In this document: piece after piece, positions 16,788 to 25,393 of the stretch
Layout: every line of letters begins with the position of its first letter
Position numbering within the stretch: position 1 is the stretch's first letter
NCBI RefSeq assembly: GCF_900167205.1
Contig: NZ_FUWW01000004.1
Span: 1 to 64,000, forward strand
From: Eubacterium coprostanoligenes
GTDB taxonomy: Bacteria; Bacillota; Clostridia; Oscillospirales; Acutalibacteraceae
Direction of reading: 5' to 3'
Length of the DNA: 64,000 nucleotides
Translations under genes and position numbers: made by a program
The notes under the pieces: generated by a model
The model's input: only the letters and a program-made list of their open reading frames with translations
What the model was told of the DNA's origin: nothing
Database searches by the model: none

Positions 16788-17827
16788 GCACTACTGTTGC
16801 ATATATTATAACCGCAGTTATAGCTTTTGGTATCACAGCCGGTCTCGGATTTGTAATTATTCCGTGGCTTCGTAAATTGAAATTCGGTCAAACTATTTTG
16901 GAGATCGGTCCGTCTTGGCACAAGTCAAAGCAGGGCACTCCGAATATGGGTGGCTTGATGTTCATCATTGGTATTATCGTTGCGTTTGTTATTGGCGCTG
17001 TTTCGTTCACCCTTGCAGGCGGAAAACTTGAAAGCGACTATGCTTCTGTTCTTGTCGGCAGAGATAAGGTGCTTATCATTGCAGGTCTTTGCCTTGCATT
17101 CGGCTGTGGCGTTATCGGTTTTACTGATGACTTCATCAAAATTAAGCTCAAAAGAAACGAGGGCTTAACAGCAAAGCAAAAGTCGTTCGGTCAGCTTGTT
17201 ATGGCGCTTGGCTATACAGCAACCCTTTGGCTTTCACACAATACAGTTTGGTATTTGCCTTTTATCGGCAATATAAATTTTGAAAAGAATTATATCACAG
17301 GCGTTGTATTTTGGCTTGTTTCAATTTTCATCATCGTTGGTTGTGTAAACAGCGTAAACCTCACTGACGGTATTGACGGTCTTTGCTCAAGCGTAACTTT
17401 CACAGTTGCAATCACATTTATTATTGCATCTGTAATGCTCAAATTTGCAGGACTTGGCATCCTTTCATCTGCACTTTTGGGTGGCGTGTTAGGCTTTCTT
17501 TGCTGGAACTGGAATCCGGCGAAAACCTTTATGGGCGATACAGGCTCGTTATTCCTCGGCGGTCTTGTAACTGCACTTGGTTTTGCAATCAAATGTCCGC
17601 TTTTGCTTGTACTCATCGGTCTTGTTTATGTTGGCGAAACTATGAGTGACATTATCCAAATCGGATATTTCAAAATGACTCACGGCAAGCGTATTTTCAA
17701 AATGGCACCTATTCATCACCATTTTGAGATGTGCGGATGGAAAGAAAAGAAAATCTGCGTTGTATTTTCAATCGTAAACGCAGTTGGCTGTGCAATCGCA
17801 CTTGTGCTTATGTATTTTGGTCAATAA
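16784..17827 (+). CDS. mraY: Phospho-MurNAc-pentapeptide transferase (lipid I synthase)
   Basis: The 347-aa protein has about ten membrane segments with MraY catalytic loops: the Asp pair in FTDDFIKI, SVNLTDGIDGL, and APIHHHFEMCGWKE near the C-terminus. It transfers phospho-MurNAc-pentapeptide to undecaprenyl phosphate at the membrane. The ATG at 16784 overlaps the murF TGA (ATGA) and has GGAG 6 nt upstream; an in-frame ATG at 16772 lacks a good site. murD, which normally follows mraY, is absent. Confidence 0.97.
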   Translation: MSTTVAYIITAVIAFGITAGLGFVIIPWLRKLKFGQTILEIGPSWHKSKQGTPNMGGLMFIIGIIVAFVIGAVSFTLAGGKLESDYASVLVGRDKVLIIAGLCLAFGCGVIGFTDDFIKIKLKRNEGLTAKQKSFGQLVMALGYTATLWLSHNTVWYLPFIGNINFEKNYITGVVFWLVSIFIIVGCVNSVNLTDGIDGLCSSVTFTVAITFIIASVMLKFAGLGILSSALLGGVLGFLCWNWNPAKTFMGDTGSLFLGGLVTALGFAIKCPLLLVLIGLVYVGETMSDIIQIGYFKMTHGKRIFKMAPIHHHFEMCGWKEKKICVVFSIVNAVGCAIALVLMYFGQ

Positions 17828-17857
17828 TTATTAAAAAATCTACGAAAGGAGTCAGTT

Positions 17858-19114
17858 ATGGCAGGAAGAGATTTAGAGCCTCCACGCCGTTCATCAAGGC
17901 AAAGTGAAGCTTATGAAGAACAGCCAAGGCGAAAGAAATCAAAAAAGCAACCAAAAAATCCTTTTGATAAAAATTCGGGATTGTCATTTTTTGTTGCAAA
18001 CGGCGGTTTTGATTTGCCGTTTTTTGCCACAACACTTGCCCTTGTAACAATCGGACTTGTAATGTTGTTTTCGGCAACTTATCCATATGCACTTCAAAAC
18101 GAAGGCGACTCCTATTATTATTTCAAGCGTCAACTCATTTTCGCTGTTGCAGGCGTAATTGTGATGTTGCTTGTGTCAAAGTTGAATTATAAATTCTTGA
18201 AAGTAATCGAAAGACCGCTTTTCGTAATTTCAATATGTTTGCTGATACTTGTTTTGTTTTATCATGTTGATGTTGTAAGAAACGGCGAGGAATTCAAGCG
18301 TTGGATTCCGTTCGGTCCAATAACGGTTCAGCCGTCAGATATTGCAAAATTTGCACTTATACTTGCGCTTGCCGCATATATCAGCAAAAATTACAGAAAA
18401 ATGAAAAATTTTAAAGAGGGCGTTATTTTCCCGGCTCTCTTAGTTGGAACTTGTTGTGTTCTTATTTATCTTGAAAACCACCTTTCATGCACACTCCTTG
18501 TTTTTATGATCGGTCTTGCATTGATGTTCTGCGGTGGTACTCGATGGGAATACTATGTTGCGGGATTGTGCTTCGTTGCAGTTGTTGCAATTATTGTAAT
18601 AAAAAATCCGGATGTCCTTCCCGGATATCAGGGAAACCGTATCAGAGCGTGGACAGACAAAGCGTTTGAACCTCGTGGCTTGAGATGGCAAACCAACAAT
18701 TCGCTGTATGCTATTGGCTCAGGCGGATTTTGGGGGGTAGGCTTGGGCAATTCAAAGCAGAAGTATCTCTATGTTTCCGAGCCACAAAACGACTTTATTT
18801 TTGCAGTTGTGTGCGAAGAACTTGGCTTCGTTGGTGCAACTTTAATTATCGGACTTTTCGGAATTCTTTTTTGGAGAGGCGTCAAAATTGCTCAGAGATG
18901 CGAAGATAGATTTTCTTCACTTGTTGTAATCGGCATTGTTGCACAGGTTGCAATTCAAACAATTTTCAATATTCTTGTTGTAACCGATACAATTCCAAAC
19001 ACAGGTATTGCACTGCCGTTCTTCTCGTATGGCGGTACATCACTGCTTATGCTTTGCTTCGAAATGGGCGTTGTTTTGTCGATTTCTCGCAAAGTAAATA
19101 CTAAAAATTATTGA
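17858..19114 (+). CDS. ftsW: SEDS-family septal peptidoglycan polymerase FtsW/SpoVE
   Basis: The 418-aa protein has a charged cytoplasmic N-terminal extension of about 55 residues (RRKKSKKQPK) and then ten membrane spans. SEDS signatures are visible: KRWIPFGPITVQPSDIAKFA, the extracellular loop residues around QGNRIRAW, and the C-terminal NTGIALPFFSYGGTSLL. FtsW polymerises lipid II glycan chains together with the class B PBP encoded five genes upstream. AAAGGAG precedes the ATG. The long basic N-terminus is longer than in Bacillus SpoVE. Confidence 0.95.
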   Translation: MAGRDLEPPRRSSRQSEAYEEQPRRKKSKKQPKNPFDKNSGLSFFVANGGFDLPFFATTLALVTIGLVMLFSATYPYALQNEGDSYYYFKRQLIFAVAGVIVMLLVSKLNYKFLKVIERPLFVISICLLILVLFYHVDVVRNGEEFKRWIPFGPITVQPSDIAKFALILALAAYISKNYRKMKNFKEGVIFPALLVGTCCVLIYLENHLSCTLLVFMIGLALMFCGGTRWEYYVAGLCFVAVVAIIVIKNPDVLPGYQGNRIRAWTDKAFEPRGLRWQTNNSLYAIGSGGFWGVGLGNSKQKYLYVSEPQNDFIFAVVCEELGFVGATLIIGLFGILFWRGVKIAQRCEDRFSSLVVIGIVAQVAIQTIFNILVVTDTIPNTGIALPFFSYGGTSLLMLCFEMGVVLSISRKVNTKNY

Positions 19115-19124
19115 GGTAGAAATT

Positions 19125-20258
19125 ATGAAACTTTTATTTGCAACCGGAGGCACTGCAGGTCATATCAATCCTGCACTTGCCGTTGCATCATATATTAAGG
19201 AACAACATCCCGATTACAAAATTATGTTCATCGGCACAGCCGACCATATGGAGTCAAGACTTGTGCCAAACGCAGGTTTCGAGTTTAAAACAATTGATAT
19301 TAACGGCTTTAAGCGTTCATTTTCGCCAAAGGCTATTATCGAAAATGTAAAAACTGTCGGCAAACTAATGAAGTCTGAAAAAGAATCAAAGAACATCATC
19401 AAGGAGTTTCAGCCTGATGTTGTTATCGGTTTTGGCGGTTATGTTTCGGGCCCTGTTCTTGATGAGGCTGCAAAACTTCATATTCCAACTTGCATTCACG
19501 AGCAAAATGCTTATCCGGGAATTACAAACAAACAGCTTGCTAAAAAAGTGGACAAGGTTATGCTCACTGTTGAGGATGCGGCAAATCATATGGAAGCAAA
19601 GTGTGATGTTGTAATCACAGGACTTCCTGTAAGAGGCGAACTGCTCAAAAAATCAAAGTTCAGCGCAAGAATTGAACTTGGTATTGCAGATGACAAACCA
19701 CTTGTTTTGTCATTTGGCGGTTCACTCGGCGCAGCACCGCTTAATGAAGCAATGTTCGATATTATCCTTGAAGACGCAGAAAAGAATGATGTTTATCACA
19801 TTCATTCGGTTGGAACAAACGGCAAGGAATATCTTGAAAAGTTCGAAGCAAACGGCTTTACCAAAAGAGCCGAAAATGTATATTATAAGGGCAACGCAGA
19901 GGTTAGACTTTATATTGACAATATGGACACTTGTATGGCTGCCGCTGATTTGGTAATCGGCAGAGCAGGTGCGTCCTCTTTGTCAGAAATTGAGGCAATG
20001 GGCAAGGCTTCAATCCTTATCCCTTCTCCGTATGTTGCCGAAAATCATCAGTTCCACAATGCTATGGCACTTGTAAATCGTAATGCGGCAAGAATTTTGC
20101 GTGAAAAGGATTTAACAACCGATTCACTCAAGGCTCTTATGAATGAGCTTATCAGTGATAAAGCAGAGCTTGCGAATATTGAAAAGAATGCAAAAGAAAT
20201 GGCAATCCTTGATTCTCGTGAACGAATTGCCGATATAATTCTCTCTCTTGCAAAATAA
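19125..20258 (+). CDS. murG: UDP-GlcNAc:lipid I N-acetylglucosaminyltransferase
   Basis: The 377-aa GT28 enzyme begins with the glycine-rich acceptor loop (FATGGTAGHINPALAVA; Ala replaces the third Gly of the usual GGTGGH). It also has IGFGGYVSGPVL, the HEQNAYPGITN segment, and the UDP-GlcNAc site motif VIGRAGASSLSEIEAMGK. It forms lipid II on the inner membrane face. It starts 11 nt after ftsW with a GAGG site. Length and motifs are typical for Firmicutes MurG. Confidence 0.97.
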   Translation: MKLLFATGGTAGHINPALAVASYIKEQHPDYKIMFIGTADHMESRLVPNAGFEFKTIDINGFKRSFSPKAIIENVKTVGKLMKSEKESKNIIKEFQPDVVIGFGGYVSGPVLDEAAKLHIPTCIHEQNAYPGITNKQLAKKVDKVMLTVEDAANHMEAKCDVVITGLPVRGELLKKSKFSARIELGIADDKPLVLSFGGSLGAAPLNEAMFDIILEDAEKNDVYHIHSVGTNGKEYLEKFEANGFTKRAENVYYKGNAEVRLYIDNMDTCMAAADLVIGRAGASSLSEIEAMGKASILIPSPYVAENHQFHNAMALVNRNAARILREKDLTTDSLKALMNELISDKAELANIEKNAKEMAILDSRERIADIILSLAK

Positions 20259-20303
20259 TTAACACTTTTATTGTATGTTTCATAAACTGCCATAGGTGGT
20301 TTT

Positions 20304-21590
20304 ATGAAGTATTTGCAAATTAACGGTGGCAAAAAATTAGAGGGCAGTATTCGGGTGCACGGTGCAAAAAACGGAGTGCTTCCGCTTCTTTCGGCTTGTG
20401 TGCTTGTTGACGGAATTACTGTGTTACATAATTGCCCTCGTCTTTCAGATGTTGAAGTAACCGTAAATATATTGCGCTATCTCGGTGCAAAGGTCACAAG
20501 AAATGATGACACTTTGATTGTTGATGCGTCAAATATTCATCGCAATAACATCCTTGAGGAATATATGAAAGAGTTGCGCTCGTCAATTATATTTTTGGGC
20601 GCTCTTGCTTCAAGAACAGGCGAAGCGTGTTTGTATCTTCCGGGTGGTTGCGAAATCGGACTTCGTCCAATCGACCTGCATCTTAAAGGCTTGAAAACCC
20701 TGGGTTATCGTGTTTATGCAGACGGTCACAATGTTTGCGCAGTAAAAAATAATGTTAAGGGTGCAGAGATTGTTTTGCCGTTTCCAAGTGTCGGTGCAAC
20801 GGAAAACATAATTCTTGCTTCGGTTTTAGCATCGGGAGTTACAACAATTGTCAATGCAGCAAGAGAACCTGAAATTGCCGATTTGGTTTTGTTTCTCAAC
20901 AAGGCAGGCGCAAAAATTTCGGGAATTTCAACTCCGACGATAGTAATTGAGGGTGTAAAGTCGCTTCACAGCACAGAACACACCGTTATTCCCGACCGAA
21001 TTTTGGCAACAACTCTTATGTCTGCGTGTGCGATTACCGGTGGAAATGTGGAACTTACGGATGTGTGTATTCCTCACATTATGCCAACAATTCCGGCATT
21101 TGAAGAAATGGGTTGCAGAATTAAGGCGGAAGAAAACACGATATTTATTAAAGCTCCGCCTCGACTTAAAAGAGTTAAAAAAATAGAAACTATGGCATAT
21201 CCCGGATTTCCTACCGATTGTCAAGCACCTGTTATGTCTGCACTTTCGGTTGCAAAGGGAACTTCGATTGTCAAAGAAACGATATTTGAAAACAGATATA
21301 AGCACATCGAACAATTGAATTTGTTTGGTACGGATATTTGTGTAAATGATAGAATTGCCGTTGTAAACGGTGTAAAAAATATCCATTCGGCAGATGTAAG
21401 GTGCACTGATTTGCGTGGTGGTGCCGCAGTTGTTATTGCAGGACTTAAAGCAGAGGGAACTTCAAGTGTCAGGGATATTTATCATATTGACAGAGGATAC
21501 GAGAGTATCGAAAATCAGCTTTCAATGCTTGGAGCTGATGTAAAGAGGATTTATGATGAAAAAGAACAGCAAACCAAAAAATCAAAATAA
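20304..21590 (+). CDS. murA: UDP-GlcNAc 1-carboxyvinyltransferase (MurA)
   Basis: The 428-aa EPSP-synthase-fold protein catalyses the first committed step of peptidoglycan synthesis, adding enolpyruvate from PEP to UDP-GlcNAc. The N-terminal GAKNGVLPLLSA motif is present. The catalytic Cys lies in LPGGCEIGLRPIDLH, so it should be sensitive to fosfomycin. MurA encoded inside a dcw cluster, where murB sits in Bacillus, is unusual but seen in Clostridia. Its last 38 nt overlap the divIB frame. TAGGTGG lies upstream of the ATG. Confidence 0.96.
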   Translation: MKYLQINGGKKLEGSIRVHGAKNGVLPLLSACVLVDGITVLHNCPRLSDVEVTVNILRYLGAKVTRNDDTLIVDASNIHRNNILEEYMKELRSSIIFLGALASRTGEACLYLPGGCEIGLRPIDLHLKGLKTLGYRVYADGHNVCAVKNNVKGAEIVLPFPSVGATENIILASVLASGVTTIVNAAREPEIADLVLFLNKAGAKISGISTPTIVIEGVKSLHSTEHTVIPDRILATTLMSACAITGGNVELTDVCIPHIMPTIPAFEEMGCRIKAEENTIFIKAPPRLKRVKKIETMAYPGFPTDCQAPVMSALSVAKGTSIVKETIFENRYKHIEQLNLFGTDICVNDRIAVVNGVKNIHSADVRCTDLRGGAAVVIAGLKAEGTSSVRDIYHIDRGYESIENQLSMLGADVKRIYDEKEQQTKKSK

Positions 21591-22533
21591 TGACGCAATG
21601 AAGCCACTCAATGATGAGCTTGGCTTCTTTGACCTTGAGCCTCCGAAAATTTATCGTGAGGGTCAAACCCGTTCAACTCCGTCAAGACAGCAGTCGCCAC
21701 AGAGCAAGCCGTCAAAAAAACGCAAACAGGCTTCTCCGCAGCGTAGAACTGCTCAAAAGTCGGAGCAGGGTGGCAATGTGAAGAAGAAACGCAGATTAAA
21801 AAAGAAGTTTAGAATTGCATTTACTGCAATAGGTCTTGTGTTGCTTATTGCGATTGTGATAACTATTTTGAGCTTTACTGTCTTTTTCAAAATAGATACC
21901 ATCAAAGTGAACGGAGCAAAGAAATATACTCCACAGCAAATCACGGCTGTTTTGCCGATTGAAAAGGAAAAAAATCTTTTCACAATAGACAAAAATGGTG
22001 CAACGGAAAAACTTGAAGAAAATCTGCCTTATATTTATAGTGTAGAAATCACACGCAAGCTACCGTCAACAATTATAGTGAATGTTACAGAGCCTGAATA
22101 TGTTTATTATGTAAAGAACAGTAACAACACATATACCTATTTTGATAATAATTTTAAAATCCTTGAAGCAAATGTTAAGTCTGCACCAAAAAAGGGGATT
22201 GAAGTAAAAAAGACAGCGTTTGAAAATGCAGTTCCCGGCAAAGTTGCAGAACTGACAAACAAAGAGCTTGTTGATGACCTTCAATCAATTATGCAAACAG
22301 TCAACGATTTGAAGCTCAAAAAGATTACAGCAATATATTCAGAAAGCCTTGTAAGTAATTATATTGTATATGATAATCGTATTACAATTAAATTAGGCGA
22401 AACAAACGGTATAAAAGACAAAATCTTTACTGCTTTAACAGCCATAGAAAAGCTAAATGACAGCAATCCGGATGCCGAAGGTACTTTGACAGCCACAAAT
22501 GACAAGCAAATATACTTTACAGAGAAAAAATAA
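21553..22533 (+). CDS. divIB: Cell division protein DivIB/FtsQ
   Basis: The 326-aa bitopic protein has a cytoplasmic tail of about 90 residues rich in Lys, Ser and Gln, one membrane span (about 95-116, IAFTAIGLVLLIAIVITIL), and a POTRA domain. The POTRA domain opens with FFKIDTIKVNGAKKYTPQQI and contains YIYSVEITRKLPSTIIVNV, followed by the FtsQ beta domain. It scaffolds FtsL/DivIC at the septum. AAAGAGGA lies before ATGATG; the start may be 21553 or the next codon. The gene begins inside the murA coding end. Confidence 0.92.
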   Translation: MMKKNSKPKNQNNDAMKPLNDELGFFDLEPPKIYREGQTRSTPSRQQSPQSKPSKKRKQASPQRRTAQKSEQGGNVKKKRRLKKKFRIAFTAIGLVLLIAIVITILSFTVFFKIDTIKVNGAKKYTPQQITAVLPIEKEKNLFTIDKNGATEKLEENLPYIYSVEITRKLPSTIIVNVTEPEYVYYVKNSNNTYTYFDNNFKILEANVKSAPKKGIEVKKTAFENAVPGKVAELTNKELVDDLQSIMQTVNDLKLKKITAIYSESLVSNYIVYDNRITIKLGETNGIKDKIFTALTAIEKLNDSNPDAEGTLTATNDKQIYFTEKK

Positions 22534-22674
22534 CAAAATTAAATAATTCCTTCTGTAAAGCAAAATTCTTACATCAACACTTACAAATTGTATAATTTAT
22601 GCACTTTGCACAACAAACAGGGGTATAAATTTATAAAGGTTGGAAAAAATATTTAGATTATTTTTTAAAAAGTA

Positions 22675-22703
22675 TTGCAAACCGGTTACAAAACTGTTAC
22701 AAT
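22675..22703 (+). promoter_or_regulatory. Promoter directly upstream of ftsZ
   Basis: TTGCAA (22675-22680), a 17-nt spacer and TACAAT (22698-22703) in the 231-nt gap between divIB and ftsZ give ftsZ its own transcript in addition to read-through. An inverted stretch ACCGGTTACAAAACTGTTACA lies between the boxes. Confidence 0.7.
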
Positions 22704-22764
22704 AGCAATTGTGAAGCACTAAAAAGTGTTGTACCGAAAAAATAAAGATAAGGAGAATAAAAAA

Positions 22765-23862
22765 ATGGGTAGATATGAAATCGATACTGACGACAGCAAA
22801 GTTGTTTCAATAAAAGTAATTGGCGTAGGTGGCGGCGGCGGAAACGCTGTTAACCGTATGGTTAAATGTGGAGTAAAGGATGTAGAGTTCGTTGCAGTAA
22901 ACTCTGATAAGCCTGCTCTTGACCAGTCATCTGCTACACATAAAATTCTTATCGGCGAAAAGGCTACAAAGGGCCGTGGCGCAGGTGCAAGACCGGAAGT
23001 TGGTCTTAAGGCTGCAGAGGAATCAAAGGAAGCATTGACAGATGTTCTTTCAGGCTGTGAAATGGTATTCGTTACAGCCGGCATGGGCGGTGGAACAGGT
23101 ACAGGTGCCGCTCCTGTTGTTGCAAAACTTGCAAAAGAAATGGGCATCCTCACCGTTGGTGTTGTTACAACTCCATTCGGTTTTGAGGGCAAGCGTCGTA
23201 TGCAACAAGCTCAAGAGGGTATCAATGAGCTTGCTTCAAATGTTGACTCTTTGATGGTTATTCCAAACGAAAACCTTAAGCTCGTTTCAAAGGAAAAGAT
23301 TACTCTTCTTAATGCTTTTGAAATTGCCAATGATGTTCTTCGCCAAGGTGTTCAGAGTATTTCAGACCTCGTAAATGCAACAGGTCTTGTAAACTGTGAC
23401 TTTGCCGATGTAACAGAAATTATGAAGGATGCCGGCTATGCTCATATGGGCGTTGGTCACGGCAAGGGCAAGGACAAGGCAGAGATGGCTGCACAGCAAG
23501 CTATTTCTTCACCACTTCTTCAGACATCTATCGATGGTGCTCGTGGCGTTCTTCTTAACATCACATGTTCAACTGATATCGGACTTGAAGAAATTGATGC
23601 GGCATCTAATGTTGTTATGGAAGCAGTTCATCCTGATTGCGAAATCATCTGGGGTGCTAACTTCGATGAGGATCTTGAGGACGAAATGATTATCACTGTT
23701 ATCGCTACTCGCTTCGGTGAGGACGGTCCCGGTGCTCCAATCAAGTCAACAACAGCTTCAAAGCCTGTTGCTCCTCCAACAGAAATTCCTGCTGCTCCTG
23801 CAAGCTTCACTTCAAATGACGACGATTCATTCAACGACATCGTTTCATTCTTTAAGAAGTAA
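22765..23862 (+). CDS. ftsZ: Cell division GTPase FtsZ
   Basis: The 365-aa tubulin homologue has IGVGGGGGNAVNRM, the GTP signature GMGGGTGTGAAPVVA (about residue 107), the T7-loop region with NCDFADVTEIM, and a short linker. FtsZ polymerises into the Z-ring. The C-terminal tip reads DDSFNDIVSFFKK instead of the usual DIPxFLR-type peptide that binds FtsA, SepF or ZapA-class partners, and no ftsA lies upstream. Start: ATG at 22765, after AAGGAG; the frame is open further upstream but lacks a ribosome binding site. A terminator follows 15 nt after the stop. Confidence 0.98.
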   Translation: MGRYEIDTDDSKVVSIKVIGVGGGGGNAVNRMVKCGVKDVEFVAVNSDKPALDQSSATHKILIGEKATKGRGAGARPEVGLKAAEESKEALTDVLSGCEMVFVTAGMGGGTGTGAAPVVAKLAKEMGILTVGVVTTPFGFEGKRRMQQAQEGINELASNVDSLMVIPNENLKLVSKEKITLLNAFEIANDVLRQGVQSISDLVNATGLVNCDFADVTEIMKDAGYAHMGVGHGKGKDKAEMAAQQAISSPLLQTSIDGARGVLLNITCSTDIGLEEIDAASNVVMEAVHPDCEIIWGANFDEDLEDEMIITVIATRFGEDGPGAPIKSTTASKPVAPPTEIPAAPASFTSNDDDSFNDIVSFFKK

Positions 23863-23876
23863 TTATTGAAATTAAT

Positions 23877-23911
23877 AAAGGACTGTTCTTCGTTGAACGG
23901 TCCTTTTTTCT
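23877..23911 (+). terminator. Terminator of ftsZ
   Basis: Stem AAAGGAC.GTTC/GAAC.GTCCTTT (23877-23906) with a short TTCGTT loop and a following T run; one central T-G pair. Confidence 0.88.
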
Positions 23912-24018
23912 TGTGTAAAGTTTTTTTCTTTTAAATTTCATTTATTGAAAAGGGGATATTACTTTTTGAACAATTTGAAAATTTGAACTGTAAAAGTTAA
24001 AACTTTACGATTTTAACA

Positions 24019-24094
24019 CTTTCCACCCACTTTTCCACATTTAAAAGGTGCTATAAACCGTTGTTTTAACTTTATTTCCACATAATTTTCCACA
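24019..24094. promoter_or_regulatory. Cluster of TTTTCCACA-like boxes in the ftsZ-tetR gap
   Basis: The 344-nt gene-free gap holds two exact TTTTCCACA (24031-24039, 24086-24094), one ATTTCCACA (24074-24082) and one CTTTCCACC (24019-24027), all in the same orientation within 76 bp. They differ by one or two bases from the DnaA box TTATCCACA. Apart from these and the two flanking terminators I see no other structure in this gap. Confidence 0.4.
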
Positions 24095-24153
24095 TTTTCG
24101 CTAATATAATAGCATTTTGTAAAGCAAATTACATTACAAAGATAATAAAATAA

Positions 24154-24196
24154 AAAGCCGTCAAATAATGATTTTCTTTCATTACCTGACGGCTTT
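24154..24196 (-). terminator. Terminator of the tetR-family gene
   Basis: Outer stem AAAGCCGTCA/TGACGGCTTT (24154-24163, 24187-24196) with an inner TAATGA/TCATTA pair. On the minus strand it ends in TTTTTATTTT, 10 nt after the regulator's stop. Confidence 0.85.
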
Positions 24197-24206
24197 ACAT
24201 TTGTAG

Positions 24207-24773
24207 TTATTTCTTTGAAACGATAATTCTGATTTGTTCGACAAACGACTTAACCTTGTTTGCCTTTTCTTGCGGAGTTTCTTTCATACCTTTATCAACC
24301 CAGCTGATGATTACTCCGCCTAATCCAAATCCAAAGAATTCTGCAATGGCTGATTGGTCATCACTGATTGGACTGAGATAATTTTTCTTGATGACTTCCT
24401 TAATGATTTTTTCAAACTGATTTATTGCGACTTTTGAAAGATATGAATAGACATCACCCATATTTATTTTTACCGCATTTTGATAGAACTTTTTGTCGTT
24501 GTACATTGTGTTGAACAGTGTCAAAAAGTTTTCTTCCATTGTTTCGTATGAAAAGTTCTCAACAAGTTTGCTGATGATTTCGTTGTATAGCAACCAGTCA
24601 AGAAGCTCATATCTGTCTTGGAAGTGATAGTAAAATGTTTGTCTGTGCATTTCACACTTGTTTGAAATGTCTGAAACAGTGATTTTTTCAAACGGTGTGG
24701 TTTGCATTAATTCTTTCAACGCAGCCGCAATCTTACGCTTGGTAATTTCACTGCATGATAATTGGTCTTTCAT
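24207..24773 (-). CDS. TetR/AcrR family transcriptional regulator (DhaS-like C-terminal domain)
   Basis: The 188-aa protein has an N-terminal TetR HTH (KITVSDISNKCEMHRQTFYYHFQDRYELLDW, about residues 28-58). The all-helical C-terminal domain has the FGLGGVIISWVDKGM pattern of the TetR_C_8/DhaS-like group. It probably represses its own transcription: a perfect inverted repeat, TATACA-AG-TGTATA, overlaps the -35 box of its promoter (24831-24844). No divergent transporter or enzyme gene sits beside it, so the regulated target is unclear. The ATG at 24773 is preceded by GAGG. Confidence 0.88.
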   Translation of the reverse strand: MKDQLSCSEITKRKIAAALKELMQTTPFEKITVSDISNKCEMHRQTFYYHFQDRYELLDWLLYNEIISKLVENFSYETMEENFLTLFNTMYNDKKFYQNAVKINMGDVYSYLSKVAINQFEKIIKEVIKKNYLSPISDDQSAIAEFFGFGLGGVIISWVDKGMKETPQEKANKVKSFVEQIRIIVSKK

Positions 24774-24809
24774 ACCGTAAACCTCTTGTACAAATATTTT
24801 AGTATGTAT

Positions 24810-24844
24810 ATTATATCACATTTTCAATTTTATACAAGTGTATA
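24810..24844 (-). promoter_or_regulatory. tetR promoter with overlapping palindromic operator
   Basis: On the minus strand, -35 TTGTAT (plus 24832-24837), 16-nt spacer, -10 TATAAT (plus 24810-24815). A perfect inverted repeat TATACA-AG-TGTATA at 24831-24844 covers the -35, and a second palindrome TTGTACAA lies at 24786-24793 in the leader. Both share the TTGTA/TACAA half-site. Confidence 0.6.
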
Positions 24845-24867
24845 TTTAAAAATTAACATTTGTATAA

Positions 24868-25329
24868 TTAAATTTTTGCATTATACATCAAAATTCCGCT
24901 TGGCTCAATGTCAACAATTCCGTAATTTCCGTCACGGGCAGAGCCGGGGTTCATATAATGTATAGAGTCGATTGTTTCGACATATGGAATATGAGTGTGA
25001 CCGAATAAAACTATGTCAGCACTGATTGATTTTGCCTCACTGCAAAGCATTTGATATCCATATTTCACATTGTATGGATGACCGTGAGTGAAAAGTATTT
25101 TTTTGCCGCCAAATTCAATTACCTTGCTTGCAGGGAGGTCGGACATAAAATCACAGTTTCCGCTCACCCTGTCAATTTTTATATCGGGATGAAGTTGCAA
25201 CGCTGTGTCAAGGTCCTTGTTGCCGTCACCTAAAAACAAAAATAAATCCGCATTGTCCTTGTGTCGTTCAATAATGTCAAGAAGTGCCGACACCATCATA
25301 TGACTGTCTGACATAACTACTATTCTCAT
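24868..25329 (-). CDS. YfcE/MJ0936-family metallophosphodiesterase
   Basis: The 153-aa calcineurin-like phosphoesterase shows all metal-binding motifs in order: SDSH (residue 8 region), GDGNKD, GNCD, THGHPYNVKYG and GHTHIPY. Family members are Mn-dependent phosphodiesterases acting on small substrates in the cytosol; the physiological substrate is not known. In Clostridia it is often found beside rdgB/rph, which are not in this window. It is upstream of the tetR gene on the same strand, with 94 nt between them containing the tetR promoter. Confidence 0.92.
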   Translation of the reverse strand: MRIVVMSDSHMMVSALLDIIERHKDNADLFLFLGDGNKDLDTALQLHPDIKIDRVSGNCDFMSDLPASKVIEFGGKKILFTHGHPYNVKYGYQMLCSEAKSISADIVLFGHTHIPYVETIDSIHYMNPGSARDGNYGIVDIEPSGILMYNAKI

Positions 25330-25393
25330 TCATATCCCACCTTAATTAATCATATCTTTAAGTAGATTATACTATGAAAGGGCGAGTGTTTCA

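Noticed and set aside
24019-24094. Chromosomal replication origin
   Set aside because: No dnaA, dnaN or AT-rich unwinding array is nearby; the boxes alone do not support an origin.
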